Shown here: piece by piece, positions 32,944-44,799 of the stretch
Layout: each line of letters starts with the position of its first letter
Numbering within the stretch: the stretch's first letter is position 1
DNA from: Curvularia sp. ZM96
Lineage: Eukaryota > Ascomycota > Dothideomycetes > Pleosporales > Pleosporaceae
Assembly (NCBI GenBank): GCA_022457065.1
Contig: JAJGBQ010000006.1
Location: forward strand, 186,001 to 250,000
Direction: 5' to 3'
Length of the DNA stretch: 64,000 bases
Translations under genes and position numbers: made by a program
Notes under the pieces: generated by a model
Told to the model about the DNA's origin: nothing
Database searches by the model: none
The model's input: only the letters and a program-made list of their open reading frames with translations

Positions 32944-34803
32944 ATGAATTCACCAACGGAGCAAGCGATCCCACTTGCCAATGGCCCATCCCCACCCTCT
33001 TCCTTCCCCAGTGCCACAAAAAGACCTGGCCCACGTGGTCCAGCCGCGTATCCCCGCAAACGAGCAGTGACAGCCTGTCAAGTATGCCGAGCCAGGAGAA
33101 CGAAATGCGATAACCTCAAGCCGTCATGTTCATTTTGCCTGAAGGTCGGCGCCAAGTGCATTCAATCGCCTGTTGATCTTTCTAGCTACGACCCTGCTAG
33201 TCTACAGATTCTTGCTCGCCTGGGCGATTTGGAGCAGCTCATCCGCAGCATTGGGACGAACCAAAACTCGGGACGAGCAACAACAGAGGAGCTACCCGTA
33301 CCAAGCCAGGAATCTTTCGATCGCTCAAGATTGAGCCCATATTCAATAGATCGTATCCTGGAATGGGACGCTCTGACAAGCTTGCGAGGACCACGAATTC
33401 CAAGCGAGCACGCATATCCATGCACGGATAGCGAAGTCATGCGCACGTTGACAACAACACCTAGTTCAGGTTACGAAGAGCTCGAACCGCAGCGCGCTAA
33501 ACTGCTACTTGACAATTTCTTCAACTATGTCCACGTGAAGAATCCCGTCCTTGACGAGAAGCGAACCCGCCAGACCGTCTCGCGGGTTTGCATGCATGGA
33601 ATCGACTGGTCTCCTGAGTCATGCCTCACATTACTCGTGTGTGCACTCGGAACTATTGCTACGCCTTTCCTCGGCCGTCATTACATCAGTCGAGACTCGG
33701 ACGCGTATCGCGTGGCTGATTCCTTATTCCTAGCTGCCAAGAAGCGATTGGGAATGTTGCTGGGAACATCTAGCCTGATTGAGGCGCAGTGCATGTTTCT
33801 TTCAGGGGTTTATTCCATGTGCACGTTCCAGAGGCTACCAGCATGGCGGTTCTTTATGCAGTCACTTGCATGCTGTCAAACCTTTGAATCTCTCAAGGCA
33901 TTCCGGCAAAATTATGATGAACAGCTCGACGAGGATGGACGATACTCTGCGGTAGCTGAGCAAGCTATCTACTGGTCAGCTTGGAAGTCCGAGCGGGAAA
34001 TTCATCACGATCTCGGCCTGCCTGGCTACCTTTTCTCGGAGATCGATATATCCGGGTATCCTCCCTTTTTTCCCACTCCACCCAAGCATGACGAAGAACC
34101 GCTTAGTCCTGGGGCTTCCGAAACCGAGCGTCGTGAACAAGCATCCTGGTACTTTTACCTTTCTGAGATATCATTGCTGCGACTACGACGACGAATAGGC
34201 AACGAAATCAAGAACATCGAGCCCGAAAATGGCAATGAATATCTTCCAGACCTTGCGAGATTAGTTGTGCACCATGAAGAGCAGATTCTTAGTTGGGTCA
34301 ATGCACTTCCCGATATTATGTCCATCAATGCACCACCCGAAGAGGACGATATCTGCCGGTTTGTGCTGAGAGGTCATCTCATCAACGTCTACGAGATACT
34401 CTATTGGCCTTTTGTTGAATGGGCCATTAATGGCCCCTGGCTCCACGCCGATGCACCCTCCCTTATTGAACTCGTTGTCAAAGGACTTAGCAGACATGCG
34501 CAACGTATCATCGTCAACCGGCCCGGCTTTTGGCATCGCCATCATGGCACATTTTGTATGATAGTCAGTTGTACCCGAAGCGCACTGATACTGCTTGCGG
34601 CTGGACATGCCTGCGCGACATCTAGAAGTACTGTCCTTCAGTTTCACCATCTGCCTATTGGATGGGAAGACGCTGTGCAAGATGTTATTCGACTGAATGA
34701 ATCGTGGGAGCATGAAGCACCTGATTTGGGCCGCATGGTATTGATTCTAAACGACCTATGGGCCCGTTGGACTCAGCTCTTGGAAATAGATCGGACACAA
34801 TAA
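32944..34803 (+). CDS. Zn(II)2Cys6 transcription factor with fungal-specific TF domain
   Basis: 619 residues, no intron. A Pro/Ser-rich start is followed by KRAVTACQVCRARRTKCDNL with Cys at 45, 48, 55, 62, 65 and 72, exactly the CX2CX6CX6CX2CX6C binuclear cluster. A short linker and dimerisation-like segment (SLQILARLGDLEQLIRSI) follow. Residues of about 190-480 form the alpha-helical fungal-specific regulator domain (LVCALGTIATPFLGRHY, MFLSGVYSMCTFQRLPAWRFF). The protein would bind CGG-containing sites in the nucleus. It faces the sugar transporter and precedes the GH5 gene by 366 bp, so it is the likely local regulator. Confidence 0.9.
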   Translation: MNSPTEQAIPLANGPSPPSSFPSATKRPGPRGPAAYPRKRAVTACQVCRARRTKCDNLKPSCSFCLKVGAKCIQSPVDLSSYDPASLQILARLGDLEQLIRSIGTNQNSGRATTEELPVPSQESFDRSRLSPYSIDRILEWDALTSLRGPRIPSEHAYPCTDSEVMRTLTTTPSSGYEELEPQRAKLLLDNFFNYVHVKNPVLDEKRTRQTVSRVCMHGIDWSPESCLTLLVCALGTIATPFLGRHYISRDSDAYRVADSLFLAAKKRLGMLLGTSSLIEAQCMFLSGVYSMCTFQRLPAWRFFMQSLACCQTFESLKAFRQNYDEQLDEDGRYSAVAEQAIYWSAWKSEREIHHDLGLPGYLFSEIDISGYPPFFPTPPKHDEEPLSPGASETERREQASWYFYLSEISLLRLRRRIGNEIKNIEPENGNEYLPDLARLVVHHEEQILSWVNALPDIMSINAPPEEDDICRFVLRGHLINVYEILYWPFVEWAINGPWLHADAPSLIELVVKGLSRHAQRIIVNRPGFWHRHHGTFCMIVSCTRSALILLAAGHACATSRSTVLQFHHLPIGWEDAVQDVIRLNESWEHEAPDLGRMVLILNDLWARWTQLLEIDRTQ

Positions 34804-35169
34804 TTACTGGGCAACAGTACCTAAATTTCTACCGGCGGATAAATTCAAAGTTGTAAATTCATCTCACATGTATTACACTAATAAATATACTGCAGACGAA
34901 TCTGGGGAAAACTTCGCCGGCAAGATGCGCGGGCTCCACAGCGCGGAGTGTCGCTCTTAAGACCCACTAATCTTCCCCCACTTTTATACTAGCCCCGACG
35001 TTACGCGAGAGTATACTGCCGAATCGATCGTCCCTAGCTAGTTAGGCTGCTTCCACTTAAGAGGCGCTTGTTCCGAGCAAGAGTACAATCCGCAATCATT
35101 CCTCTTCTCGTCAGTTGTCGATACCCATTGTTTGAGGAAGGCTTGTTGCCAGTCGTATCTTTGTTTATC

Positions 35170-36742
35170 ATGTCTCCTCATACTAAAAACGCCGCTTGCG
35201 AACCTCTACGAGTCTCTGGTGATGCCATAGTCAATTCTGCCGGCGAGCGAATCGTACTCAAGGGTACAGCACTGGGCGGTTACCTGAATATGGAGAATTT
35301 CATCACCGGGTACTCTGGGCACGAGCACGAACACCGTTCCGCTCTTGCAGGTGTTCTAGGCAAAGAAAAGGCAAACTTCTTCTTCGATCGGTTCCTACAT
35401 TACTTCTTCACAGAAGCGGATGCGGAGTTTCTTGCTTCCCTAGGTATGAACTGCATCCGTCTTCCCTTCAATTACCGCCACTTCATCGACGATCAGAACC
35501 CAGGCGAATACAAGAAAGAGGGCTTCGCATTCATCGATCGTGTTGTTGATATATGTGCCAAGTACAATTTGTACGTCGTATTAGACCTTCATGCAGCACC
35601 AGGTGGTCAGAATCAAGATTGGCATTCAGACAGTGGTATCACAAAGGCCCTGTTTTGGGAGTTCCGGGTATTTCAAGATCAAGCGATCGAGCTATGGAAA
35701 GTCATTGCTGCGCGCTATAAGAAAAACCCCGTTGTTTGCGGTTATAATTTGCTCAATGAGCCCGCCGATCCTGAGCATGTTCGCTTGATCTCATGGTACG
35801 AGCGCGCCGAGAAGGCTATTCGGGCTGTCGACCCAGATACAATGCTGTTCATTGATGGCAACACATACGCCATGGACTTCTCCCGTTTTCAGAATATATT
35901 GCCAAACGCTGTTTACGCCATGCATGACTACGCCATGCTCGGATTCCCGATCCCAGGCCAGGCTCCATACTCCGGTACTGACGAACAAAAGACGAAGTTA
36001 AAGAAGTCATTCGAGCGCAAAGTCGCCTTCATGCGAGAGAAAAAGGTTCCCATATGGAACGGCGAGTTCGGCCCTGTTTACGCTGATGACCGTGTCGATG
36101 TCGATTCCGCCAAGACGAACAATGCGCGATATGAGATGCTCAAGGAGCAGCTGAACATTTACCACAAGGATCAAGTCAGCTGGAGCATCTGGCTCTACAA
36201 GGACATTGGCTACCAGGGTATGGTCTACGTCAACCCCGACTCTCCTTATCGAAAACTCATCGATCCATTTCTCTCCAAGAAGCAAAAGCTCGCTCTTGAC
36301 TTCTGGGGAGTGGTGGACAAGGAGGGTGTCAAGGAAGTATATGGTCCATTCATTGAAGGGCTGAAGAAGATGGTCCCCGAACACCTTCAAAAGAAAAAGT
36401 ATCCATATATCTGGGTAAGTAAACCCAGGGTACAGACCGCTTCGCGCTCGCGTGATAGCTATGTCTGTTATCTAAGACACCTGAATGAGGTGCGGATTTA
36501 CATTCAAAAACGCTCTACTAACTTATCTTTAGGATTTTCAACGGCACATTGAAAGAGTAGTGCGTGAAACGCTCCTTAGCGAGTATTTAGGCTGGGAGTT
36601 TGCAGAGCTGTTTGAAGGCAAGACTGAAGAGGAGCTCGAGGAGCTAGCCAAGAGCTTTGCGTTTGAAAATTGCATCAAAAGGGACGGACTGAACAAGATC
36701 TTGCAGGAGGATGGGCAAAGATCGGGCCCCGCTCCGCCGTAG
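35170..36742 (+). CDS. glycoside hydrolase family 5 enzyme, no signal peptide
   Basis: Two exons, 35170-36414 and 36533-36742, with a 118-bp intron (GTAAGT donor; CTAAC then TTTAG acceptor), 484 residues. The ATG at 35170 is the first good start; the upstream open frame lacks one. GH5 marks: LGMNCIRLPFNYRHF, LHAAPGGQNQDWHSD, acid/base Glu197 in YNLLNEPADP, and nucleophile Glu299 in IWNGEFGPV. The last 70 residues are charged (FEGKTEEELEELAKSF). With no signal peptide it is probably intracellular, so it may act on imported glucosides or sterol/lipid glucosides rather than wall polymers; that is inference. Its neighbours are a sugar transporter and a regulator. Confidence 0.87.
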
Positions 36743-38792
36743 TTTGGGGTCGTGCATAGCACTCATCATGTATTTTAAACATCTATTACACGCACTAGTA
36801 GATAGGTTTTATTTATCTTGGGTATATTGCATGATCATTAAGAAGATCCACAATCTACCAAAAACATGTTTCTTTGCATGTCTCTGCTTGAAGATTTAGT
36901 AGCGTAGCGTCATGAATCTAAATTTTCCTACAAGCTATGTATAACATACCCCACGGCTTCGCGAGCCACACAGCTTGGTAAGCTACTTTTACTAAGCTCT
37001 TACTAAAAGATATACTCTACTCTGATTCGGCTTGAGTCATTTGTGAACGATGTTGGTGAATTATTCTTGGATTATTTTTTTTTAAATTGGAACAACAATT
37101 ACATATTACCCAGCCTCCGCAGCACTGATCGACATATCGCCCAATCTCTCCCTAACCCTGTCACCATCACCACAGTGAGCGGCTAGTTCTCCTCGCCTCA
37201 CAAGATAAGTTCAAGCCAGAATTGCTTCTTCATTGCCCTCTAAAGACCGAGTTCTCCTTGAAGCATACTCATGCTGCTTCTTGCGATGTTTAGTATAGTC
37301 TTGCTTACCTCCTCCGCCCCTACAACTGCGTGATAGTGCGAGAGCGGTACAAGCGCTACGTCTTTGACAACGATGCGCATCTCGCACATTTTACGATAAA
37401 CCTGTGATACTAGGATTTCTCTAATATTATTAAAAATGAGCTAAAGCTGTACGTAGAGCTTTCTCGCCATAGTATTGTCATAACTATAAAAGGCAAGAAT
37501 AGTTAAATGCGAAGTTGTGTATGATAGTTCTTAACTAGCTTCTTCGCTAGAGAGATCGAGTAGTTTCTGCGAAGCACTGAATAAAAGTAATGCATAGCTA
37601 GTGAAGCTAGTATAGCTAAATCTAACACCTTACATTAACTTATAAACTAGTTCCTATTAGAGTTCACTTACATAGAAACCTAGTAATGTGATTGGATCAG
37701 ATTTTTAATCTGTAGCAGCGATGCCACGCGAGCAGATTGTCGTGCTGCTAAGAGGCATTGGTCTTCGATTTGTTTTAGAGCGTCTAATCTTCTAAGTCAA
37801 TTGGTGTATCACTTAAGCGGAACTTCCCAAGCTTAACTAGACAATTCCGATAAGGCTCAATTAATAAGCCTAAGAAGAGTATATGCAACTGCAAAAGAGA
37901 CCGCTTTGTGTGCCACCTTATAGTAAGTGGGTCTGCAAGACTGAGGTGACTAAGTTGCATCGGTGGTGGAAGGGTACGGTGCTATTGGTTAAGAGACTCG
38001 AAATGGGCCGCAGCCTGCGCGAACTCTGGTTGAGTTGCTCTCTTCAGGTCAAGCGCTATATATGTGGCTAGCTGACCAAGCTCGCCAACGCGTTCTTGAA
38101 AGACTATACCCCCGTGCTCAACGTGTGGAGGAGGATGATATGACTGCGCGGAATTAGTAGACAGCTCAGAACCATGGATGTTACGTGTACGCTACTCAAC
38201 GAATTCACGAGGTAAAATATACATAGTGTTGTATAGTCAGATCTTGTTTGGTAACCCGTGATTCGTGGCCTGTGTTATATGCGAACCAGCTGAATGAATG
38301 TTAGTGATCTGGGAACTGTCGAGAAAACATATTGAGCGCGCAGACCTCTCTAAAAAGACGATGCTTCGGAATACTTTCTGCCAATAGAGTACTTTCTCTT
38401 CGGATGTGTCGGTCTTAAACGATGGAGACGTAAATGCCTCCCTGCCTATATTGAGGGCTAATACTTCTGATTGTTAGCCAATAGTACCTGAACTTGAAAA
38501 GCATTAGTCGCTTACACATAAGTCTCCTTGCACTCTCCACATTGTTAGTGAACCGACATATTGCTAGGCAAGCAAAAAGCCGCATACGGCGGAGGGCATA
38601 CATAGCTGAAAACAAGAATAGCATATACACGAAGAAATGTAGAAACTTCTCCTGAGCTAACATCGTCTGGGCTTCTGCGTCGCAATAGCTCCCTATTACT
38701 GATATTGTAAAGACTTTAGTCGTGTGCACTGGCTTCGAGTCGCCCTGTGGGTGGTAAATAGATCTAACAAGGTTAAAGGCTTCGTCCTGATC
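36743..38792. other. intergenic, no gene seen
   Basis: Two kilobases, AT-rich in 36760-37700, with a T11 run near 37074. No frame shows coding character. Short ATG-bearing frames at 37883-38071 and 38415-38729 look random. Confidence 0.5.
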
Positions 38793-39764
38793 CTAAAGAA
38801 AGAGAAGTGAGCCTGTGCTATAGACGAAGGCTTCAACAGCTTTGGTTGTCATGTCTTCTGGTGGGAACGCAGCAACTCTGATCAAGTGAGGGATGATGCC
38901 AAGAGCTTTCGAAATCTGGCGCACCTCGTCTACTTCACCCTCGTCGGGCGATGCCGTATCTTGCGAACCACCCTCCAAATCCATATAATCTGTATCCACG
39001 CTCTCTTGGCGGGTAGCTTCAATTTCTTCTTGACCCTCTGAGGTGGTTAGGGGACCAAAAGAGGCGAGTTCGGAAGTGGACGCAGCTTTGTTATCCGACA
39101 TTGTTGTTGATTTTGGGTTGTGGTTTCGTTGCTTGAATCCCTCAAGGTACATTTGATGGCTCCGATATGCCTCGGTCTTCTTGTAAAGCTCGAGTTTGTT
39201 TTTGTAATCTTGCATCCTATCAGCAGCCAGTGTTTCCTAGAGGGTTGCTCGTTCTTCATGAGAGAGCTCCCTCCAACGCTTTCCTGTTTTCTTAGAAATC
39301 TTAGTGAGAGATGAACGGTTGAGTGCTAGATCCTGTCGAACATGCTCGCTAAAGAGCATATAAGCCGTTTTAGGCTTATGGGGAGCATTGGGATCTGGTC
39401 GCGGGTGTCGTCGATAAAGTCTAGTTGTACGCGCTGCCTGCTGTATGGGTTGTGGCGTCGCCTCGGAATGTTCTCTAACGGCCGGTAGCCCTTCGGATGG
39501 CAGAGGAAAGTTCTCGGCCTCATACACTCTATGAGATGTGCTTGCACTGCTGTACTCGCGTATTGCACGCTGAAGTATCCGGCGATCACCCCGCTTGAAG
39601 TTCATTTTGGCCATGTTGGTTTCTGTGATCGCTGTCACAGTCTCCTAGTCCTCGAAGCTATTTTCTTGTAGGCGCTCCTCGTACTGGCTGAGTCCAAGTC
39701 GAGCTAGTGCCGTACTAAGCTCGAATACATCGGTAGTAGGCTTCACCGAAGGTCCGTAATTCAT
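38793..39764 (-). pseudogene. SAM + HMG-box protein gene with two nonsense codons
   Basis: One minus-strand frame from ATG 39764 to a stop at 38793 spans 323 codons but has TAG at 39645-39647 and 39237-39239. The N-terminus is a SAM domain (LSTALARLGLSQYEERL to MNFKRGDRRILQRAIREY). An HMG box follows (DPNAPHKPKTAYMLFSEHVR, KISKKTGKRWRELSHEER). In relatives the first stop position is Trp (FEDWETV-like) and the second commonly Gln or Trp. TGG-to-TAG and CAG-to-TAG are both RIP-type changes. The rest is an acidic tail. SAM-HMG proteins are chromatin or DNA-binding factors. This copy is probably dead unless the stops are spliced out, for which no introns are seen. Confidence 0.75.
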
Positions 39765-41423
39765 CCTTCCTACAGTGTCCCATAGATCCTTGGCAACGGT
39801 ACGTTAACTAAATAAGACCTTGACACCAAATGAAATCTATCAAAAATGGTGGTTACGCCGCGTTGCGATAAAAGTGTAAGGGAATTGTCTCTAGGCTGAA
39901 GCCCGCTGTATTTCTCACCTGTTATGTCTGCCCACAGACTGACGTCATCTAGGCTCTTGACGCTATCCGGATACTTATATTCGATTCGAGTTACCTCCCA
40001 CCCTCTGTAGCGAATGACTTCTTCGTTACGAAACAATAGGTAAGCGCGGACCCCTACTTTCTGCGGACCCCTACCGCGTTGCCCCACCAAACGAGTCAAT
40101 CCACACAGCCCACACAGCCACACAGCTACAGGTCTAGCGTCAGCAGCGATAGCGTACAACTGAGCTGCTTTAAACTAAGCGTGTAGGTCCTCCCTATCCA
40201 GCACTTCTAGTAGGTAGACTTAGCATTAGCATAGAAGCATAACAACCTCTTCAGCTTAGGCGTAGTGCTTAGGATAAGCAACTATTGTATTATAGTACTA
40301 ATAACTAATCCTCCTTCGATATTTAAGACATAGTGCACCGCAATAAGGAACGACGAGTTCACTCTGAGCTTTAACACTATAACTCTGAATCTCATCTGCT
40401 TTTAAGTACTCCGCATCGTCCAAACTGCATGCTAAGATCTTCATGTCCCTGAAGACGAACACGAGACTTCATGGGACCGATGCGAGATCCTATACACGCA
40501 ATCTCCAGCGCTTCTGTCGAGCACAAAAAGCTAAGAGTATTTACTATCATCTAAGGAATTATTACACGCTTTGGTAACATATCCTTCCTAAGCGCAGAGG
40601 CTTATAGTGGCACCGTCAATCTACTTCCTCTGGAGTCCAGGATACGAAGACCAGTTTCTGCTTACTGCTGCCATCCTCGGGGGTCGGAACTCTGCAGAAG
40701 CCCCTGGCGATTGGAATAACCGGTAGGATGTTGGCGCAGGTTGAGGCGCTTATGACTATCACGTGTCCACTTCGGTGATGTTAACAGAAGAACAGAAGGC
40801 AATAGATATGCGGCACAACGATTTCGCAGAGAAGCTCATTACAATAAATTGGCAGGAGGATGATCGGGCGGCAATTTGTCAGCATCTTGGAATTGGCTGC
40901 CATAATGTCACCGAATGAATGAAGCTGGTTAGTGCAGCGGTACGATCCGCATACCATGGAAGGATGGTCGGGTAAGCATTGTATGGGACCAATAGGACGA
41001 ATGAGGTCGTTATCTGCGAGGAGCCGACAAATGGCCTTGCGGAAGGATAACCTGGCATGATGATTATCGCAAAAGTATGCACCATCAAGCGAAGGACCAA
41101 GATAGCAGCAGCGCTGAAAGACGCAACTGTCGAATCGGGCATGCCTGATCAAACTGCGTTCAAGGATTCTGGGTTGAGCATGCAGCTTGCCTAGCGGGCT
41201 AATGACTCTGGTTGTTGCTGCAACCAGTCTCGTTTGTTCATGCGCATACGCGGCGTGGTACAAACGTACGTGTTTCTCTCTTAGCCAACGGAAATTCCTG
41301 GCCCACACACGAGTGCGAGAGTTAAAACGGGCGCCTTTGGCACCTAGCCATCCAGGTTCAAAGATTTTCTTGTCTCTAAGACTACTGGATTGCTACGTCT
41401 ACTATAATTCACCTTCCGCAGCA
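39765..41423. other. intergenic; weak frames only
   Basis: Minus-strand frames at 39770-40159 and 40781-41308 are open for 129 and 175 codons but resemble nothing I know. The plus strand is open from ATG 41187 into the SET gene. I treat the ATG at 41424 as the start of that gene. Confidence 0.4.
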
Positions 41424-43751
41424 ATGGATGTTCGCAAAGATCTCGATGAGTACACACAGATCATGAAACAGCAGAGGCGTTTCCTACAAGATGCCAAGAA
41501 GAAGCAGGGCCAGCGTCCCCGCGATCGCAAGGGCAGGGACATTATGTTGTTCGAGTTCATGACGGTGTCGATGGCCAACGCACAACGCGCTAGAAGCGAA
41601 GACACGCAAATGATACATTCATCATTTGTTCCACCAGCATATCCGCCTTGTACCACATCTCGCGACGCCTTGAAACCCATCGCGATTGAAGATCTCAGGC
41701 TCGAGACGCATCATCGAGGCTGCTATCTCATATTGCGAGCCATAACACCCCCAAACCGTATGACTGCGATTCTTGTTCTGGTCGAAGACGAACACGGGGA
41801 CGTTACAATGTTGCAAATGTACCAGCAGGAAGATGAGGCCAGTCGCCCAGCATCTACTGTTGTCGACAGAGGTTCAATTGTTCTGATCAAAGAGCCTTTC
41901 TTCAAGATTACGGCGTCTGGAGACTACAGTTTACGAGTGGATCATCTTTCTGATATCATTTTCCTTGGCAACGACGATTCCAGGATACCACTATCATGGC
42001 AGCAGAAATTGGTCGAGTTGGGAAGATCCGCGAACTCTTGGAAGCTTGAAGGGAATGCACTTGTAGGGAAAGGAGAGTACTGGAGGGCTATTGACAAGTG
42101 AGTAAGCTGTCTAATGAGAAAGCAATCGCGCTAACACCTAGGCAGATATTCAAATGCTTTAGCGCACTCTGCAACACCCGACGAGATCAAAGTGATCAAA
42201 CGAAACAGATCCTTAGCATACCTGAAGACCAAGCAATATGACGCCGCGTTGTCTGACACTGGATTCCCAGACTTTGGTGTAGAAGCCTCGGAGAAAGCGT
42301 TGTTTCGCGCAGCGGAAGCTCTATACCATCTCACTCGTTACGAAGAATGTTGCAACGTACTCGAGAAGCTCTGTAAACTCTTTCCGAACAATGAACAAGC
42401 AGTCGCTACACATACACGTGCACGCCATCGATTCTGTGAGAGCAGCACTGGAGATTTCGACTTCAAACTTCTCCAAGCTGAAGCAAGGAAGCGTAATCCC
42501 CCACATCTGGACCACGGCACTTATATTGGACCAGTGACGGTTCGGAAAGCCAAAGGAAAAGGTCGCGGCTTATTTACAACCGAGTCTATGAAAGCAGGGG
42601 ATCTAGTGCTGTGTGAGAAAGCTTTCTGTCATGCTCACGTCGACGACTCGGGGGAAAGCAATGCAAAGGTAACTCTTTTGATGAATGTGGAGACAGAAAA
42701 AGCCTTCATGGGCGGTCAAGCACATCTTATCCAGTTGATTACGCAGAAGCTGTACAAAAACCCTTCTATGGCTGCGGCCTTCACTGAACTGCATCATGGC
42801 GATTACAAGGCGGTCGACAAGATGTTTGTTGATGGACAACCGGTAGTAGACACGTGAGTAACACCCGTGATGATGAGCCAGCCGACTTGATAAACTAATG
42901 CTATACCTTCCAGCTTTCTCGTCGAACGAACAATGGCCCTTAATGTCTTTGGCTGTCCTGTTACATCCCTGGAAAGCCACAAAGATGTCATATCCAACAA
43001 GGCCTCGAAGGAAGATGCCACATTCCATTCGTGTGGCATCTGGATCAAAGCCTCATATATCAACCATAGCTGCCTCGGCAACGTGCGTCGCTCTTTCATC
43101 GGAGACATGATGATAGTGCGCGCATGCAAGGACCTGGAAGCTGGTGCGGAGCTAGTCTTTCCTTATGTAGCTCCAGGGGATGACTATACTCTCAAGGTTG
43201 AGCAAAAGTTCAAGAACTGGGGGTTCATTTGCAGGTGCGCGCTTTGCGAAGATATCAAAGCCACCAAGCCGTCGGAAGTGGCGAAGAGAAGGAGCTTATT
43301 AGGGCAGCTGGACCGTCTCTGTAAATCTGGCTTAACGGCACAAAATGTTCCGATCAAATTCGAACGCTTGATCATGGCGCTAAACGAAACCTACAAGTCT
43401 CCGGCGGAAGAAGTTCCTCGACTTTTGCTGTGGGATCCACAGCTATTGTTGACGCGGATTTACATGGAAAAGCGCGATCTTACGAAGGTGTTAGAGTCGG
43501 TTGGAAAAACTCTCCAGACTCTAGGCTTCATCGTCACTGGGCTTGATCAAACTCCTACAGCTTTGGTTATCATCAAATGGGGTCACATTGTGGATCATGT
43601 GGTAGAGATCTTTCTACATGGGCGGTCGGCCTTCGAGCAGTTGGGGATATGGGAGAAGTCGAAACAGGCCGAGCAACATGCAAAAGTGGCATATCGGATA
43701 TTGGTTGGGGAAGAAGCTTCCTTCAATCGAACATGTAATATAGTGTTGTGA
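41424..43751 (+). CDS. TPR- and SET-domain lysine methyltransferase (SMYD-like)
   Basis: Three exons, 41424-42097, 42146-42853 and 42914-43751, with introns of 48 and 60 bp, 739 residues. The N-terminal region (MDVRKDLDEYTQIMKQQRR) is family-typical. TPR-like helices lie at about 200-330 (WKLEGNALVGKGEYWRAIDK, NRSLAYLKTKQYDAALSD). The SET domain starts near 353 (VRKAKGKGRGLFTTESMKAG) and has the NHSC motif near 511 (SYINHSCLGNVRRSF) and ELVFPYV in place of ELTFDY. A post-SET Cys cluster (WGFICRCALCED) follows near 566. The catalytic Tyr is kept in the PY position. An earlier in-frame ATG at 41187 would add 79 unlike residues. Confidence 0.88.
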
Positions 43752-43794
43752 ATTCCAGGTCTCCGTAAAGAAGCCCACATTTAAACACCAACAG

Positions 43795-44115
43795 CTCGAA
43801 CGTCGTGGAACGGGAGATGACGCAAATCATCGGGATCGGTGGGCGAGAAACCATCCCGCTTCCACCCTCTCTTCGCGGAAGTAGTGCTTTGCTAAACCCG
43901 CCTTCCATCTTCTTGATTGTAAAGACCGGCGAATGCTGCCTACCAGTAGTCGCAGCTACAGCGCAAAGTCGAACCACATCAAACCGTACATATCTCTGAT
44001 CATTAGCTTTCTTCTCGTTCGCTAAGAAACGGCCGTTCGTATAGCGTAACAGACCTTTGCGTTCAATAGGGTTTCCTGTTCTTGTTAGGGTATTGGCACG
44101 ACGAAGATTGCCCAA
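43795..44115 (-). pseudogene. N-terminal fragment of an APH-family (aminoglycoside phosphotransferase-like) kinase
   Basis: The minus strand reads LLRYTNGRFLANEKKANDQR, YVRFDVVRLCAVAA and FTIKKMEGGFSKALL. This is the start of the fungal APH/choline-kinase-like mitochondrial family, where the phrase EGGFSKALLM introduces the N lobe. After about 43870 the expected lobe text stops and the frame runs into the tail of the SET gene. No catalytic HGDLH or DW motif exists nearby, so only a 5' remnant remains. Confidence 0.5.
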
Positions 44116-44799
44116 TGGCTACCCCGACACGTAATTGTGAGTGACCGAGAAAGCTGGGTTGGCGCCCAACGTACACTGCAGTTGAAAAGTCGACGTTTAA
44201 CGGTATTGTTTATAAGCAACGATATTATCGCTGGTTCATCTCCAGTTCTCTCAGGAGTCGAAAGCCGCGGCCATTAGTGGTGTCACATTGTTGGGTGGCG
44301 GTTCATGTCGCGCATTCTTCCTCGCTAGCCCCGCGTCACGTCAAGTCGCGCCCTAACGATCATCCCCAGCCGCGCAAAGAAAAGTGTGCGAAATAGATAC
44401 GTGCAACTCAATCTTTCGACCTTGCGCGCTTTCAGTATGCGTCGCTTGAGAATCATCATGTACCAATCGTGATACAACCAGATTCCGACGTAGCTCACGT
44501 GGTCAAATCAAGATAATCAGGCAACTTTAGCACGCACTCTGGCGGGGAATCAAGATATGAGACCAAGACGACGATGCAGGATCGCGCCGTGAAGGATAAT
44601 TGGTGGAAGCGACGGAATAATTCCATCGAGAGTCGTGATTGATATTTTAACCGCTCCAGAAGAGACAATAACAATAAAACGCCCAAAAGACCTGGGCTGT
44701 ATATACCTCACATCCGAATCCAACTCGTTATATCCAGACTTTCACGAAAATATTGCGTAACATGATCCTTCCTCTCAGTGGTACTTTCAACCTAATTCG
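44116..44799. other. intergenic, no gene seen
   Basis: No coding frame recognised on either strand. Confidence 0.45.

Noticed and set aside
39770..40159. 129-codon minus-strand frame next to the SAM-HMG gene
   Set aside because: No signal peptide, domain or splice signals, and the middle reads like random sequence; kept as intergenic.
40781..41308. 175-codon minus-strand frame upstream of the SET gene
   Set aside because: Cys/His-rich by chance, no zinc-finger spacing, overlaps the SET gene promoter.
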